A stretch of DNA of 64,000 nucleotides, taken from assembly GCF_000234665.1 (NCBI RefSeq), contig NC_018316.1:248001-312000 (forward strand). The letters run 5' to 3'. Numbering within the stretch: the stretch's first letter is position 1; every line of letters begins with the position of its first letter. Of this stretch, positions 33,496-43,441 are shown one piece after another. The translations under genes were made by a program, and so were the position numbers. The DNA comes from Leishmania mexicana MHOM/GT/2001/U1103. Taxonomy: Eukaryota; Euglenozoa; Kinetoplastea; Trypanosomatida; Trypanosomatidae. The notes below the pieces were generated by a model. It was given only the letters and a program-made list of their open reading frames with translations. It ran no database searches and was not told the DNA's origin.

Positions 33496-35997
33496 ATGCC
33501 CGTCACTCTTTCTGCTGACGCGGTGCTACCGTCAACCGAAGCTCCTTCACCAGTCGCTGAAGCGCACGGGTATCGCTCGCTGCACGGTGACTTCAACTAC
33601 TACCCCACAAGCGCACACAAGCGCCGAGCGCCGTGTGAGGCGAGCGGCGGGGCAGGTGTAGGGACAACGAACCGCGTGGCAGAAGTAACTCTGCCTCCTT
33701 CCACGCATTGTCGGGCCGGAAGAGCAGACACCTCTCCGAGCCCTTCCGGTCTGAGCAGTAGTCCGTCGCAAGGGACGCTGGATATCGGTTCGCTTGCGCG
33801 GTGCTCTTCGTCACATCCGCTGGCATCCACGCCACATGAGGGAAATGCTGCTCTAAAGTCCCCTTCTGTATCGCCGAGCTTCGCAAAGACCGGGGCACCG
33901 TTGCTTCATCGATACCGCACCTCCCGCGCGAACATTTCACCGCTGGCACTACACCGAAGCACATCGCTGCCATCGCAAGCCAGTACTTGTACCTCTGTCG
34001 CGACGGGCGTGACCACGAAACGGCTAAACAACATCCGACGCAGCCTTCTGCACACCCGCTCAGCGGCACCCTCAAAACCCTACACTGTGCCAGGGGGACC
34101 CAAAGATGATGGGGTTGCGGGGGAGGCGGTGTTGCAAGAGTCGCGAGTTACCCCGCTGCGGGCCCAGCAGCTCCTGCCATCTACCTCTAGTTTCTCTCGC
34201 AAGAGAGCCGACAAGGTCGATGCAGAGGTGCCACTGACATCTGTTCGTCTAGTCGGTGCTGCACCTGCGTCATTATCGAGCTTAAAGAAAAGCGCCGTAT
34301 CTCCAGTAGAGCCTGCCGCGGCATCAAGGCGCGCGACAGGCACGCCGGGCGTGAGCGGTGTGCTTGTGGAAGGCGAGATATATGGGAAAGGAGAAGGCCA
34401 AGATGTCGGGACGGTATCTTTGTCTGAGCAAACGTATTCCAGCTCGCTGCTGTCGAGGAGCGTGACCAGTGGACTTTACTGTCACGATAAGAGCTGCATG
34501 CACAGCGAACAATCCATCTGCGAGTTTATCCAGATGCAGAGAGAACTGCGCCGCTGCTACACCACGATGGAAAACTATGAAGTCGTAGTCGCGCAGCTCC
34601 GTGATGACTGCGCTTTATCCAGGGCGCAGCTTTGCCGATTTCAGCAGGAGTACGCGCAGCAGGGGAGGGAGGTGGAGGCGTCAGTGCGGGCGGAGCTCAC
34701 GGACCAGACAAGTGGACCACTTTTGGCGCCACGACAGTCGGAGGCGAAGGATGGATCGTGTCTGAAGACTTCGGGGGGGCCAGACCGTAACACAAAGGAC
34801 GCCGCAGAAGAATGTCTTAGGGACACGTGGCAGGCTACATTAGATGAGCTGCGTCGTGCTTTGCGGAAGGAGCAGTCGGGCCATGCCGAGTGTCTCGCGC
34901 GGCTCACGGAGGCGCTGGCGGCGAAAGCACGATGGAAGTCGCGCGCCGTCGAATTGCTCAAGTGGAGGAAGCAGGTGTGTAGAGAAATGCATATGTCCTC
35001 GACACCCTCATCTTCCTCGTTTGCAGCAGGCCCAAGTGCCATCGGCACATGTGGGGGGCTGCCAGGGGTATCCACGATCGGTAACTGCGCAAGCGACTTC
35101 CAGGGCGAGCCCAATGCAGGGAGCTCGGCCTCTGATATGTCACCGCCGTCCCAACGCCTTTATGGTCCTCCGTCGCCCTACAAACCACCTCCGTGTGTCT
35201 CGTCGCCGTCTGAGGCCGGAAAGCTGCGCAGTTCTATGGCGTCGGAGGCCAGCACTGCTTTGCCAGCTTCGCCCTACGAGGAGGGCACCGGCGATTGCGC
35301 GGCGGACAAGGAGAACGAGAAGGACAGCAGCGGTACGCCTGGTGTGGATATGAGCTGTCAAAGTGACTCGACGGCGGCGAGCTTCTTGTCCCCAAGCACC
35401 ACCCCAGCTGGGCGCGTTGCGAAGGCTGTGGGAAGCGGTGCCGTTGTAGTGTGGCCGCCGCTCGCGGAGGGGCAAGGGATGTCCACTGGGAAATGTGCCG
35501 AGTCGTCACGAACGCAGTCATCGACAATAGCTAGCGCTCTGGAATCCGGAGACTCAGCACTCTTGGATGATGCTGGAGGACAGAGGCTGAAGCCTTCACC
35601 CCCAACCAGCTCAGTCTCCCCTGGTGTGCTGCCGAGTAGTGCAGGCTGCTACACCACGAGCGCCATTGGAAGTCGCACGCAGGACGGTTGTCGGCCATCA
35701 TTGGTGGGCTGTGAGAAGGCCGTGATGGCAGCTGAGCCCCTGCGAGTCATGCCGGATCCGTTCGCCTTTCCAAGGCCGCCGCCATCTGGTGGTGTGGCGT
35801 GTACTATTCATAGCGTTTTGTCAACATCAGATGGGTTGCCCACTTTGTGCGACGGCTCTGCCGCCATGGCGCCTGGCGCTGCGGGGAGGCAATTCAAAGA
35901 GCTTCTTCGCGCGTTCCTTGACAAAGAGCAACAGGTGGCGCTGATTGCAGAGGAGAGAACCAAGTACAAACGGCTCTACGAAGCAACACGAAGCTGA
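33496..35997 (+). CDS. Hypothetical coiled-coil protein with disordered Ser/Pro-rich arms, 833 aa
   Basis: A single long frame with strong trypanosomatid composition. Residues 1-325 are Ser/Thr/Pro/Ala-rich and probably disordered. A short Cys-containing segment (CHDKSCMHSEQSICEF, about 328-345) leads into a coiled coil (about 345-395, QMQRELRRCYTTMENYEVV...), followed by a second helical region (about 440-500, TWQATLDELRRALRKEQ...). Residues about 500-780 are again disordered, and a C-terminal helix (FKELLRAFLDKEQQVALIAEERTK) closes the protein. This layout is common among cytoskeletal or flagellar proteins of the group, but no named family was recognised. The ATG at 33,496 is the first in frame. 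Confidence 0.85.
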   Translation: MPVTLSADAVLPSTEAPSPVAEAHGYRSLHGDFNYYPTSAHKRRAPCEASGGAGVGTTNRVAEVTLPPSTHCRAGRADTSPSPSGLSSSPSQGTLDIGSLARCSSSHPLASTPHEGNAALKSPSVSPSFAKTGAPLLHRYRTSRANISPLALHRSTSLPSQASTCTSVATGVTTKRLNNIRRSLLHTRSAAPSKPYTVPGGPKDDGVAGEAVLQESRVTPLRAQQLLPSTSSFSRKRADKVDAEVPLTSVRLVGAAPASLSSLKKSAVSPVEPAAASRRATGTPGVSGVLVEGEIYGKGEGQDVGTVSLSEQTYSSSLLSRSVTSGLYCHDKSCMHSEQSICEFIQMQRELRRCYTTMENYEVVVAQLRDDCALSRAQLCRFQQEYAQQGREVEASVRAELTDQTSGPLLAPRQSEAKDGSCLKTSGGPDRNTKDAAEECLRDTWQATLDELRRALRKEQSGHAECLARLTEALAAKARWKSRAVELLKWRKQVCREMHMSSTPSSSSFAAGPSAIGTCGGLPGVSTIGNCASDFQGEPNAGSSASDMSPPSQRLYGPPSPYKPPPCVSSPSEAGKLRSSMASEASTALPASPYEEGTGDCAADKENEKDSSGTPGVDMSCQSDSTAASFLSPSTTPAGRVAKAVGSGAVVVWPPLAEGQGMSTGKCAESSRTQSSTIASALESGDSALLDDAGGQRLKPSPPTSSVSPGVLPSSAGCYTTSAIGSRTQDGCRPSLVGCEKAVMAAEPLRVMPDPFAFPRPPPSGGVACTIHSVLSTSDGLPTLCDGSAAMAPGAAGRQFKELLRAFLDKEQQVALIAEERTKYKRLYEATRS

Positions 35998-36074
35998 GAG
36001 TCCGCCCAGAGGACGACCACCGTGCCTGCCCCCGCTGGATAGGGTCCGTTGTAATCTTTGCTGCAGCATAAACA

Positions 36075-36392
36075 ACGACCCTGACGACGAGGGATACCTC
36101 AATGCATGGTGTCAGGGTCCAGCACACCCACTCTGTCTGGGGGAAGCCGAGCAAGCCCCCTCCCCTGTCCTTGCCACTGTCGAGCCACTGCTGGTGGTGA
36201 CAAGGCCGAGTACCTGCGACCTGGGGAAGCCAGGGCAATGTATAGCTGCTGATGTCGCGCGACCAGGTCCTGGCTGACGCTGCGTGGGGTGGCCTGGAAG
36301 AGTGAACGCGCTTGCGCCATCCATGTGATAGACGGAGCGTCAGCGTGACTCGAACGCATCTCCCCCAGCCCTCAGAATAGACACGTTGAAGT
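36075..36392 (-). mobile_element. SIDER-type retroposon, copy D (short form)
   Basis: Read on the minus strand from 36,392 it begins caacgtgtctattctgaggg, as copy B does, then gatgcgttcgagtcacgctg and the remainder of the element in high similarity to copy A, ending ggaccctgacaccatgcatt...cgtcgtcaggg at about 36,075. It lies in the 3' UTR region of the 833-aa coiled-coil gene. Confidence 0.75.
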
Positions 36393-36883
36393 AACGAATG
36401 GGCTACAGGAAGCACCGAACAAGGGGTGGTGGACGGCGCAGCTCATCTCCATCTTCCTGACGGCCTCTTTTTCCCCCAATCTAGCTCCGAGACGGGGCCT
36501 TCCTTCTGCGGACATTGCAAAGACGGAGCATGCATAGAGGGAAGAGGTGCGGTCCACAAGACGGACGTCAAGAGTGCGCCGATTGGCACCTGTGTTGAGC
36601 ACGACGGCATTCCAAGAAACAAACGCAAAACAAAAACAAAACCCACGTACGCAGCGCATAACGGTGGCTTTCACACGCCCTTGGAGGGATGCCGATTTTC
36701 GATTCACCCATTCGTGCCCCCTTTCTGCCGTGGTGGTCTTCTCTGTATGTCGCATCCTTGTCGCCATGTGCCTGTGCGTGCAGGCTCGACCGGTGAGACA
36801 GGCCCCCTTACATGAAGGCATGTCGGGGATCCTTTTTCAATTCGTTTTCGTTTTTTTTTTCCCTGTGCGAGAGGGGGTGAGGA

Positions 36884-36992
36884 GGGTGGGTGGGTGGGAG
36901 GGGAGGGACGCTCTGCCCGCTGTACGCCGGCGGTGCCCGGTCTCTCTCGGACAAGGAAAGCTGGCAAACAAAAAAACCCACCCACCCACCCA
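36884..36992. repeat. Inverted pair of GGGT and ACCC tracts
   Basis: A (GGGT)n tract at 36,884-36,899 is matched by a (CCCA)n tract at 36,977-36,992, separated by 77 nt. The two could pair in RNA as a stem of about 15 bp, or the first could form a G-quadruplex. They lie in the transcribed spacer before the Sec61-beta-like gene. Confidence 0.55.
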
Positions 36993-37293
36993 CGGAGCAT
37001 CTGTCACTTCAATGGACGCTTCGCCGTCTCTTCTTCACTGCAACGAACTTCTCCACTGCTCTTTTTTTACACCTCGTACTCCCTTCTGCTACACAAGAAC
37101 TCTCCCCCCCCTCACGCCATATTTATTCAACTCTGCCTGTACCACTGGGCGGCAGTGTACTCCTCGCTCCAGTCTGTGTCATCAAGCTACCTCGTCTCAC
37201 ATTCTGCTGTTGCCCCCTTGGTTTAGGCTCCCCTGATTTCCTTTGCCCCTCGCCCCTTTATTCAGATTGTGACTCTCACCTTCCACAGTCATC

Positions 37294-37464
37294 ATGCGCG
37301 CCACTCAACGCCGTGTTTCCCAGGTGGGCCCCCGTCAGGCGGTGAACGACCTAGACCCCACCGGTTTCACCATCCAGCCGATGCAGCTCCTTATCGGTTG
37401 CGCCGCCTTTATAGTGACCATAATTCTTCTGCACTTCTTCGTGAAGCTCGCGGGCAAGATGTAA
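37294..37464 (+). CDS. Sec61-beta-like ER translocon subunit, 56 aa
   Basis: A short frame with ATG at 37,294 and TAA at 37,462. A pyrimidine-rich stretch ending CCACAG (AG at 37,287-37,288) lies five bases upstream. The protein has a polar N-terminus (MRATQRRVSQVGPRQAV), the juxtamembrane DPTGFTIQP, one membrane segment at about residues 32-51 (LLIGCAAFIVTIILLHFFV) and the short tail KLAGKM. Sec61 beta / Sbh1 proteins are tail-anchored subunits of the protein-conducting channel with exactly this pattern (polar, D/S-P-G-x-K/T-I/V, P, one helix with LH, then a basic tail). Family assignment rests on this pattern and size. Confidence 0.7.
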   Translation: MRATQRRVSQVGPRQAVNDLDPTGFTIQPMQLLIGCAAFIVTIILLHFFVKLAGKM

Positions 37465-39331
37465 AAGGGCCGGACCGTCTTGGTATGACACAGGCCGTCA
37501 AGGATGGTCTTGTCGTTGCTTCTTGGCCCATTGTGTGCATGCACATGTGCGTCAGGGATGTGGATGCGTTTCGTTTGTTTAATGATGGGTGCGCGTACGG
37601 ACACACGACAGTCTGAGTGTGTATATCTCTGTGGGCCGAAGAGGAGAAAGCACACCGTGGCACCACTGCGGATCTGCAGAAGTGTGGACGCACGCGCCCC
37701 GCTTATGGAGCGGTTCAGCAGCGGGGTGCTGGGGAGTTTTGCGTGTGGGGTGAACACTGAAACCGACGTTCGCGGGCGCTTTCGTGACGTGTGTTCCAAT
37801 TTCCTGACTCTGTCAGAAAAGAACGACCTGGCTAGATCAGTCCATCGGCTTGTCGGGGCAAGTGAGTGCGGTAGTCCTACATGGATGGATTTTGGCGTGA
37901 AGTTGTGCATGTGTAGGTGGCGGACTGTGTAATGTGCACCATGGACTGTAGGCGGCTGGCGGCAGAACCACAAAGAAAAGAAAACCACGTTGCGTCTCTG
38001 ATTGGGCTCTGTTTTTCATGAGACGTGAGGCGACCGGCAAGCGTCGCCAGTGGTGTGCCTCGCTGACCTCAGTGGAGGCATCACAGGATTTGTGCAGGCT
38101 GGCGAGTGGGAGAGGGGGTGGGGGGGAAGCTTGAGAAACTTGTTGCGTCGCCCCTACCGTGCAGTGTCACATCAACCATGGGACGTGCTTCTCTCCGTTC
38201 GTTGTTCCCCACCTGCGGTGTGGCCTGTGCGTCGTGGCTTTATCGACAAACTCACCCCAGCTCCGTGTCTCTGTTGGTGAAGGCCACGAAAACCGGTAGA
38301 GGTGCTTGCGCGTCTGCCGCGGTTGTTGGCGCTTTCTCTTTTTTTTTTCTAAGAAGAAAAGGCGGAGAGTGGGACTCACCCGCTCCGTGCATGCGTGCGT
38401 CTTTTGCCATTTAAGGCCCAAACGGGCGAAGCGGGACACCACCCGCCACGGAGCAAGACAAACAAACGAGAAGGCTCACATGGGGCTTTTGTGCTTTGAG
38501 GGGGGGGAGGAGGGGTCAAATCGATGCATGGTTCCTCTTTCCACTGTCACCACCAGGAGGGCCTCTGTCTACCGTGTGCCCATTGAGCGGGGAGGACAGC
38601 ACACAGGTCAGGAGTTGTGTGCGTGGGACTGGTGGGCGAACGCTGGTGCATGGATGGGATTCCTCGCTCCTCATACAAGCAGCAGTGCGGGCCTCACCTG
38701 TTTTCTTTTTTTTCTGTGTCTTCTTGCTCTCTGGTTGCTGACGGCTTCGTGAGAGGTGGTTTAGGGCTGCATCAAGCTGGAAGGTCGATAGTGCTTCTGC
38801 CGCCACCGCACAATGACGGACGCACCAGTCCCACTGGTGTGGTAGTTACATGCCCACTCACTCTCTCCTACTGCCCGCACACACACACACATATACTTCT
38901 CTGTCGCCGCACCATTTTTCGGTTCAGCAGCGCAAGCGCACCTTCTGCAAAGCGTCCGCGAAGGTTTTTGCGCAGCTGCCTATTCATCCACGCAGATACT
39001 CCCACATACCACAAACACATACACGCGACGCAACACGTGAAAAGGTACGCTTCTGGTATAGAGCATACATCTTTCTGCCTCCAGTGTGCGCTTCCTCGCT
39101 CCGCTTCAAAAAAAAAACCCGCACCCAGCCGAGTCCACGAAGGCCACTTTTCGACAGACGTGGTCCGAGGGCCCCCCCCCCAACCCCCTCCTTTCCCGAC
39201 CAACGGTGTGTGTGTGTGTGGTATGCCGATACCTTTGCCATCTCGGGGCTTTCTCCCTCTTCTCTTCATTCCTTTTTTTTTCTTCGTTTCTTCCTTCTCT
39301 CTGGACGGCCGCGGGTAGGGGGTGCCAATCG
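37465..39331 (+). other. Long intergenic region, no gene recognised
   Basis: About 1.9 kb. Frames such as 37,504-37,932, 38,106-38,414 and 38,617-39,318 lack domains and include low-complexity tracts. The last 80 nt are a strong pyrimidine tract (about 39,246-39,300) with AG at 39,317-39,318, serving the next gene. Confidence 0.5.
39246..39318 (+). promoter_or_regulatory. Spliced-leader acceptor of the TFIIIC-like gene
   Basis: A pyrimidine-rich run of over 50 nt is followed by GGGTAG with AG at 39,317-39,318, giving a 13-nt leader before the ATG at 39,332. Because this signal lies inside the longer open frame, it rules out the upstream in-frame extension. Confidence 0.6.
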
Positions 39332-42300
39332 ATGCCGCCAAAGCGAAAGGAAGTCGCCAATGTCGCTGAGGCAAGGCGAAGCGCAGCGACTGTGAAGCGG
39401 CGGCGCGAGGGGCAGCGCAGCGAGTTCTCGTCGAGTGCGCTGCATTCGACGTTTGAGGCACACGTCACCGCCGCACAAAATTCGTTCCTGCGAGGTGACT
39501 CACAGGCAGCAGAGCACGAGGCGGTGCAAGCGCTCCGCATCCGACCCACCGCGCATCTCTTTGCCCTGTTGGCGGTGATTGCGGAGTCGAAAGGAAAGTT
39601 TGACCAGGCCAGCGACTTCCGGCTCCTTCAGGCCTTCTTGGCTCGCGACATCGTTCTATGGGAGGAGCTGCTGCACGATTTCATGACACAGCAACTCTAC
39701 TACAAATCCGTGGTTTGCCTGCAGCGGATGTCAGCGCTGGAGAAGAACCAGGAGCGGTACCGTGCGCTGCAGCTGCAGTTGGCAGATCTACTTATTGGCC
39801 TGGGCGAGATTCGAAGAGCGTCGAATGTGTTGGTGCCGTTGTGGAACAGCAGCCGTTGCCGCGACTTTGAGGTGTTCGCTCTCCTCTCGTCTTTGTACTT
39901 CCAGCTCGGCAAGTGGGCATCACTCCAGCGGCTGATCGAGAGCAGCGTCAAGCACGCTTTTCAGCTACTGCCAACGGGTGAGGTGACAGGAGCGACAACG
40001 GCGGCGGGGGAGACGATGGGACACGGAGGGGAAGCAACTGCTCAAGTGTCGTCTTTCACTCCAGGCACGGAGCAGCAGCTGTCCTCACCCCCGCCGGACT
40101 CGTCGATCTCAGAACAACCCGTCTCAAAACGCGTTCGCTTCTTTGGCATGGACGTCGGGGAGGGCGGGACAGCAGCGCCCGTCACAGCGGACCTCACTGC
40201 CCCAACTGCGCCGACGTCGTTGTTTCCTGCCGAGACTTCGCTGGACGAATTCAGGTTTGACGACTTCATGCCACCTGCCTCGCCTCTCTCACACCCACCG
40301 TCGTCCCACCGCCCTGGGAATGCAGCTAGCAGCATGGGTGCGCACCGCGGGGGCGTGGTCCATCAACTTTACGGGGAGCGAATAGAGCTGCGCAGCCCGC
40401 AGGACCAGAAGAACTTTCTCACGCTTGTCAACGTCCATGCCGAGCTGCTCAACGAGCAGGGGAACTTCTCCGACACAGTGCAGCTGCTTCATATGGCGGC
40501 TGGCTGCCTTGATGTCGACCTGATGGAGCTTCCGCCGGACCTCCTCGTGCGGCTTGGCGTGGCCTACGCGTTCCTTGGCGGCGTCTATGAGCAACCATGC
40601 CGCGACGTTTTTCAGCACTTGGTGGCGCACTGCTCAATGGAGGACTATGGTGACGTCCTGCTGGATGCGGCCATGTCGCTGCAGAAGGTGAGCATGCATG
40701 CGGAGGCGGCACAGGTGTACGTGACGCTGACCCGGTACCATCAGTTTGTCTACGACCGTGTTCGCAGGCAGGTGGATGTAGCGGAGGCGGAGCTGACGTT
40801 GATGCAGGACACAGCTCCGTTGGACCAGGTGCAGGCGGCCGCAGACGCGTTAAAGGCACTCAAGGCGGAGGAGGCAGACCTCAAAACAGTGCTAGCCGCT
40901 GCTCTTCAAGGACAGGCTCAAAGCGCGTACGCGAGGGAGCTGTACGAGGAAGCAAAGGAATACGGGGAGCGCGTGCTACAGCTAGAGCCCACCCATCTGC
41001 AGGCACGTCTCCTGCTCGGTCGCTACTACTTCTATCAGCGCAAAGACACAGCCGCCGCCGTAGAGGTGTTGACGCCGTCGAAACACGAGCCAGCGCTCCA
41101 GCGCATTCAGCTCGGTGTGTTCCTCGTTCACGTGTTTCAGCGTGCGAAGCGCTACGTCGAGGCGATCGCCCTCGGCGTTTCGATTTTCGAGCTGCTGCTG
41201 TCCAGCGAAGAGGACGGCGACACCCAATCTGTCGCACCTGGCACGCCGTCGCGTCGCAGCGGGGCCTCTCTTTACCTGCCGACAATGACGCGTGCTAGTT
41301 CAGCCATCATACCTGCATCGAGTCTGGCCGGAATGGTGGGCGGCAGCGCCTCGGCTGGGGGCAGCAACGTCGCCGCACGTACCTCCTTTTCGTTAGCTGC
41401 GTCTATCAAGGCGTCCACTTCCGTTGCACGGCAGCAGCTCGCTCGCCGTGGACTGGAGTCACTAACGACAACCGTCTACGGGGCCTCTGCGGCGGCGTCG
41501 CTCGCCGCCGGCTGGGATCGACGGGAGGAGGAGGGGCAGCTTAAGGACACCTCGACGATTTTCCGTTTCAACCGCCGGCGCCGCCGCCCTGGTGGCGAGA
41601 GGAAGGTGGCGGACGGTGCCCTCTTGACCGATAGGAAGCCTGAAGGACCTGCCGGAGATGCTGGTGAGCGAAGCGGCGATGCTACTGTGCACGGCGAGCC
41701 AGGGGCCACTCGGCTCAAGACGGCCGAGGAGCGGCGCGCGGCTGTCATCAGCATGGAGCCGGCTGCCTTCTGGCCTGCTGAAGAGGGGGGGGAGGGTGAT
41801 GGGGCTGAGGAGGACCAGGCGGTATCGAGCAGGGTCAAGCCAGGAGCAGACAAGAGCAGTGCGACGCAATCTATCAAGGAGGAGGACGGCGGCGACAGTG
41901 AGGAGGACCGAAGTCGCGCTGACGCTCTTCACCCCCCTGTAAAGCGCGACCGAGGCGGTGAAAGAGTCACCGACACAGCCGCTGCCGAAGCGGAGGTGGT
42001 GAAGACATCATCAGGCGTCGAGGGCAAGGGCGCGGGGAAGAGGGCGAAAAAGGCGAGCGCTGGCGCGGGCGTGGGCCGCTCCAACAACACGATAGTGGGG
42101 GAGCGGGACAGGGACCTGGCAGAGTTGGAGGGGTTCCTGACAGAGGGTGAGGCGATTGCGAACACGGAAGCGGAGCTGGCCGAGTCGTCTGGAAATGCGA
42201 GGGAAGTGGTCGTAGGCCCGATGCGGGATGATGAGCAACACGACGAGGACGCGGTGGACGCATTGCCGGAATCCTATGAGCTCCCCTCGCTGGAGGAGGT

Positions 42301-43441
42301 CAGCAAGCAGTTCCAAGACCCGGTTATGGCGCAACTTTTTCTTGATGCCTCCAGCTTCACGCCCGGAGGCGGGGTGCGCGGCGGGGAGGGGCAAGACAGT
42401 ACCCAGAATCCATGGGCTGACTTGGCGGAGGCGAACCACAACGCCAGTGCCGGTGCCGGGCTTCCGGCTGGCACGGGGCTGGGGGACAAGGTGACACTCC
42501 GTGAGGCTGTGGCTGTGCTGGGCAAGGTGGGTTTCATCGCACTCGCCGTTGCCGTTGTGGAGTGCTACAGTGCGGTGGGCCAGTTCACGGAGGCGCGGGA
42601 GTTCGCGTTTGTCTCACTCACTCACTTTGCGCAGAAGCGCCGGCTGCGGCAGATGGGAAACGGACTCGAGCGGCCGCTGCGGCTGGCGGTACTGCGAGCC
42701 GCACTCGCTGCGGGTGAGAGCGAGGATGCTTACCGGGTAGGACTCCGGCTCCTGCAGCAGGACACCGCCGAGGACAAGCGCCATGAGGTGGTGGAGCTGA
42801 TGCACAGCGTGCTGAACCGCTGCTACGATCGCAGCTCCATCCTGTACCGCGCCGTTGCTGACGGCTACAATGACCCTGCGCTACTTGTGCTGCTGGCCAA
42901 CCGATATCACCAAACGCGCAGCTACACACGCGTGCTGAACCTGTACCTAATGGCACTACGGGAGAGGCCCTCAGACATTCTGCTCAACTTTATGGTGGGT
43001 CTCTCCTATCTGTTCTGCAGCCACCGAAAGCGAACTCGGTCTCGTGAGGCGTGCGTGTCGGCGGCCATCTACTACCTGACTCAATATCAGCAGCTCCGCC
43101 TGGCTCTCGAGCCAGCTGTCGGCATCGGGGAGGTACTCTACAACATTGCTCGCGCTTTGCAATTTCTGAAGTTGTACTATTTGTGCATTCATTTGTATGA
43201 GCGAGTTGCATACGACTTGTGCCCGCCGGAGGAGTGCACCATCGCTCTGCAGCGCGCCGCGCGCGTGAACCTCTACTTTGTATACCGCTGGGCCTCGGGA
43301 AATCGAACGCTGGGGCTGACGGCCCTGCAGCCGCGCAGCGTGCCCAATGGCACACCTGTGGCATCACCACGGCCGGCTAGCCCTTTCCGTCTCAAGGCGG
43401 ACGGCGAAATTCTTAACATGCCAAGTCAGAGTGCACCTTGA
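39332..43441 (+). CDS. TPR protein resembling TFIIIC subunit tau131 (TFC4/GTF3C3), 1,369 aa
   Basis: Starts MPPKRKEVANV, with a nuclear-localisation-like basic cluster. TPR-type helices occupy about residues 40-215 (AQNSFLRGDSQAAEHEAVQ, then LFALLAVIAESKGKFDQAS) and 370-640. An acidic/basic low-complexity linker spans about 640-1,020. A second TPR set covers about 1,060-1,330 and includes VGIGEVLYNIARALQFLKLYYLCIHLYERV. The bipartite TPR layout, the first repeats and this C-terminal segment match the TFC4/GTF3C3 family of the Pol III factor TFIIIC, which contacts the A-box and recruits TFIIIB. If correct it would act at tRNA and 5S genes in the nucleus. Other large TPR proteins (for example APC subunits) are the alternative. 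Confidence 0.6.
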   Translation: MPPKRKEVANVAEARRSAATVKRRREGQRSEFSSSALHSTFEAHVTAAQNSFLRGDSQAAEHEAVQALRIRPTAHLFALLAVIAESKGKFDQASDFRLLQAFLARDIVLWEELLHDFMTQQLYYKSVVCLQRMSALEKNQERYRALQLQLADLLIGLGEIRRASNVLVPLWNSSRCRDFEVFALLSSLYFQLGKWASLQRLIESSVKHAFQLLPTGEVTGATTAAGETMGHGGEATAQVSSFTPGTEQQLSSPPPDSSISEQPVSKRVRFFGMDVGEGGTAAPVTADLTAPTAPTSLFPAETSLDEFRFDDFMPPASPLSHPPSSHRPGNAASSMGAHRGGVVHQLYGERIELRSPQDQKNFLTLVNVHAELLNEQGNFSDTVQLLHMAAGCLDVDLMELPPDLLVRLGVAYAFLGGVYEQPCRDVFQHLVAHCSMEDYGDVLLDAAMSLQKVSMHAEAAQVYVTLTRYHQFVYDRVRRQVDVAEAELTLMQDTAPLDQVQAAADALKALKAEEADLKTVLAAALQGQAQSAYARELYEEAKEYGERVLQLEPTHLQARLLLGRYYFYQRKDTAAAVEVLTPSKHEPALQRIQLGVFLVHVFQRAKRYVEAIALGVSIFELLLSSEEDGDTQSVAPGTPSRRSGASLYLPTMTRASSAIIPASSLAGMVGGSASAGGSNVAARTSFSLAASIKASTSVARQQLARRGLESLTTTVYGASAAASLAAGWDRREEEGQLKDTSTIFRFNRRRRRPGGERKVADGALLTDRKPEGPAGDAGERSGDATVHGEPGATRLKTAEERRAAVISMEPAAFWPAEEGGEGDGAEEDQAVSSRVKPGADKSSATQSIKEEDGGDSEEDRSRADALHPPVKRDRGGERVTDTAAAEAEVVKTSSGVEGKGAGKRAKKASAGAGVGRSNNTIVGERDRDLAELEGFLTEGEAIANTEAELAESSGNAREVVVGPMRDDEQHDEDAVDALPESYELPSLEEVSKQFQDPVMAQLFLDASSFTPGGGVRGGEGQDSTQNPWADLAEANHNASAGAGLPAGTGLGDKVTLREAVAVLGKVGFIALAVAVVECYSAVGQFTEAREFAFVSLTHFAQKRRLRQMGNGLERPLRLAVLRAALAAGESEDAYRVGLRLLQQDTAEDKRHEVVELMHSVLNRCYDRSSILYRAVADGYNDPALLVLLANRYHQTRSYTRVLNLYLMALRERPSDILLNFMVGLSYLFCSHRKRTRSREACVSAAIYYLTQYQQLRLALEPAVGIGEVLYNIARALQFLKLYYLCIHLYERVAYDLCPPEECTIALQRAARVNLYFVYRWASGNRTLGLTALQPRSVPNGTPVASPRPASPFRLKADGEILNMPSQSAP

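Larger units (their letters stand above)
35998..37293 (+). other. Intergenic region holding a SIDER and an inverted G/C repeat pair
   Basis: About 1.3 kb between the 833-aa gene and the Sec61-beta-like gene. It contains SIDER copy D and the paired GGGT/ACCC tracts, both listed separately, and pyrimidine tracts near 37,060-37,130 and 37,262-37,288 that probably serve the next gene. No other gene seen. Confidence 0.55.

Noticed and set aside
38106..38414. 102-codon frame in the region before the TFIIIC-like gene
   Set aside because: Partly protein-like, but it has no splice context or family match and ends in a run of Phe encoded by poly(T).
39086..39331. 82-codon N-terminal extension of the TFIIIC-like protein
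   Set aside because: It is encoded by the pyrimidine tract and precedes the splice acceptor at 39,317-39,318, so it would not be in the mRNA.
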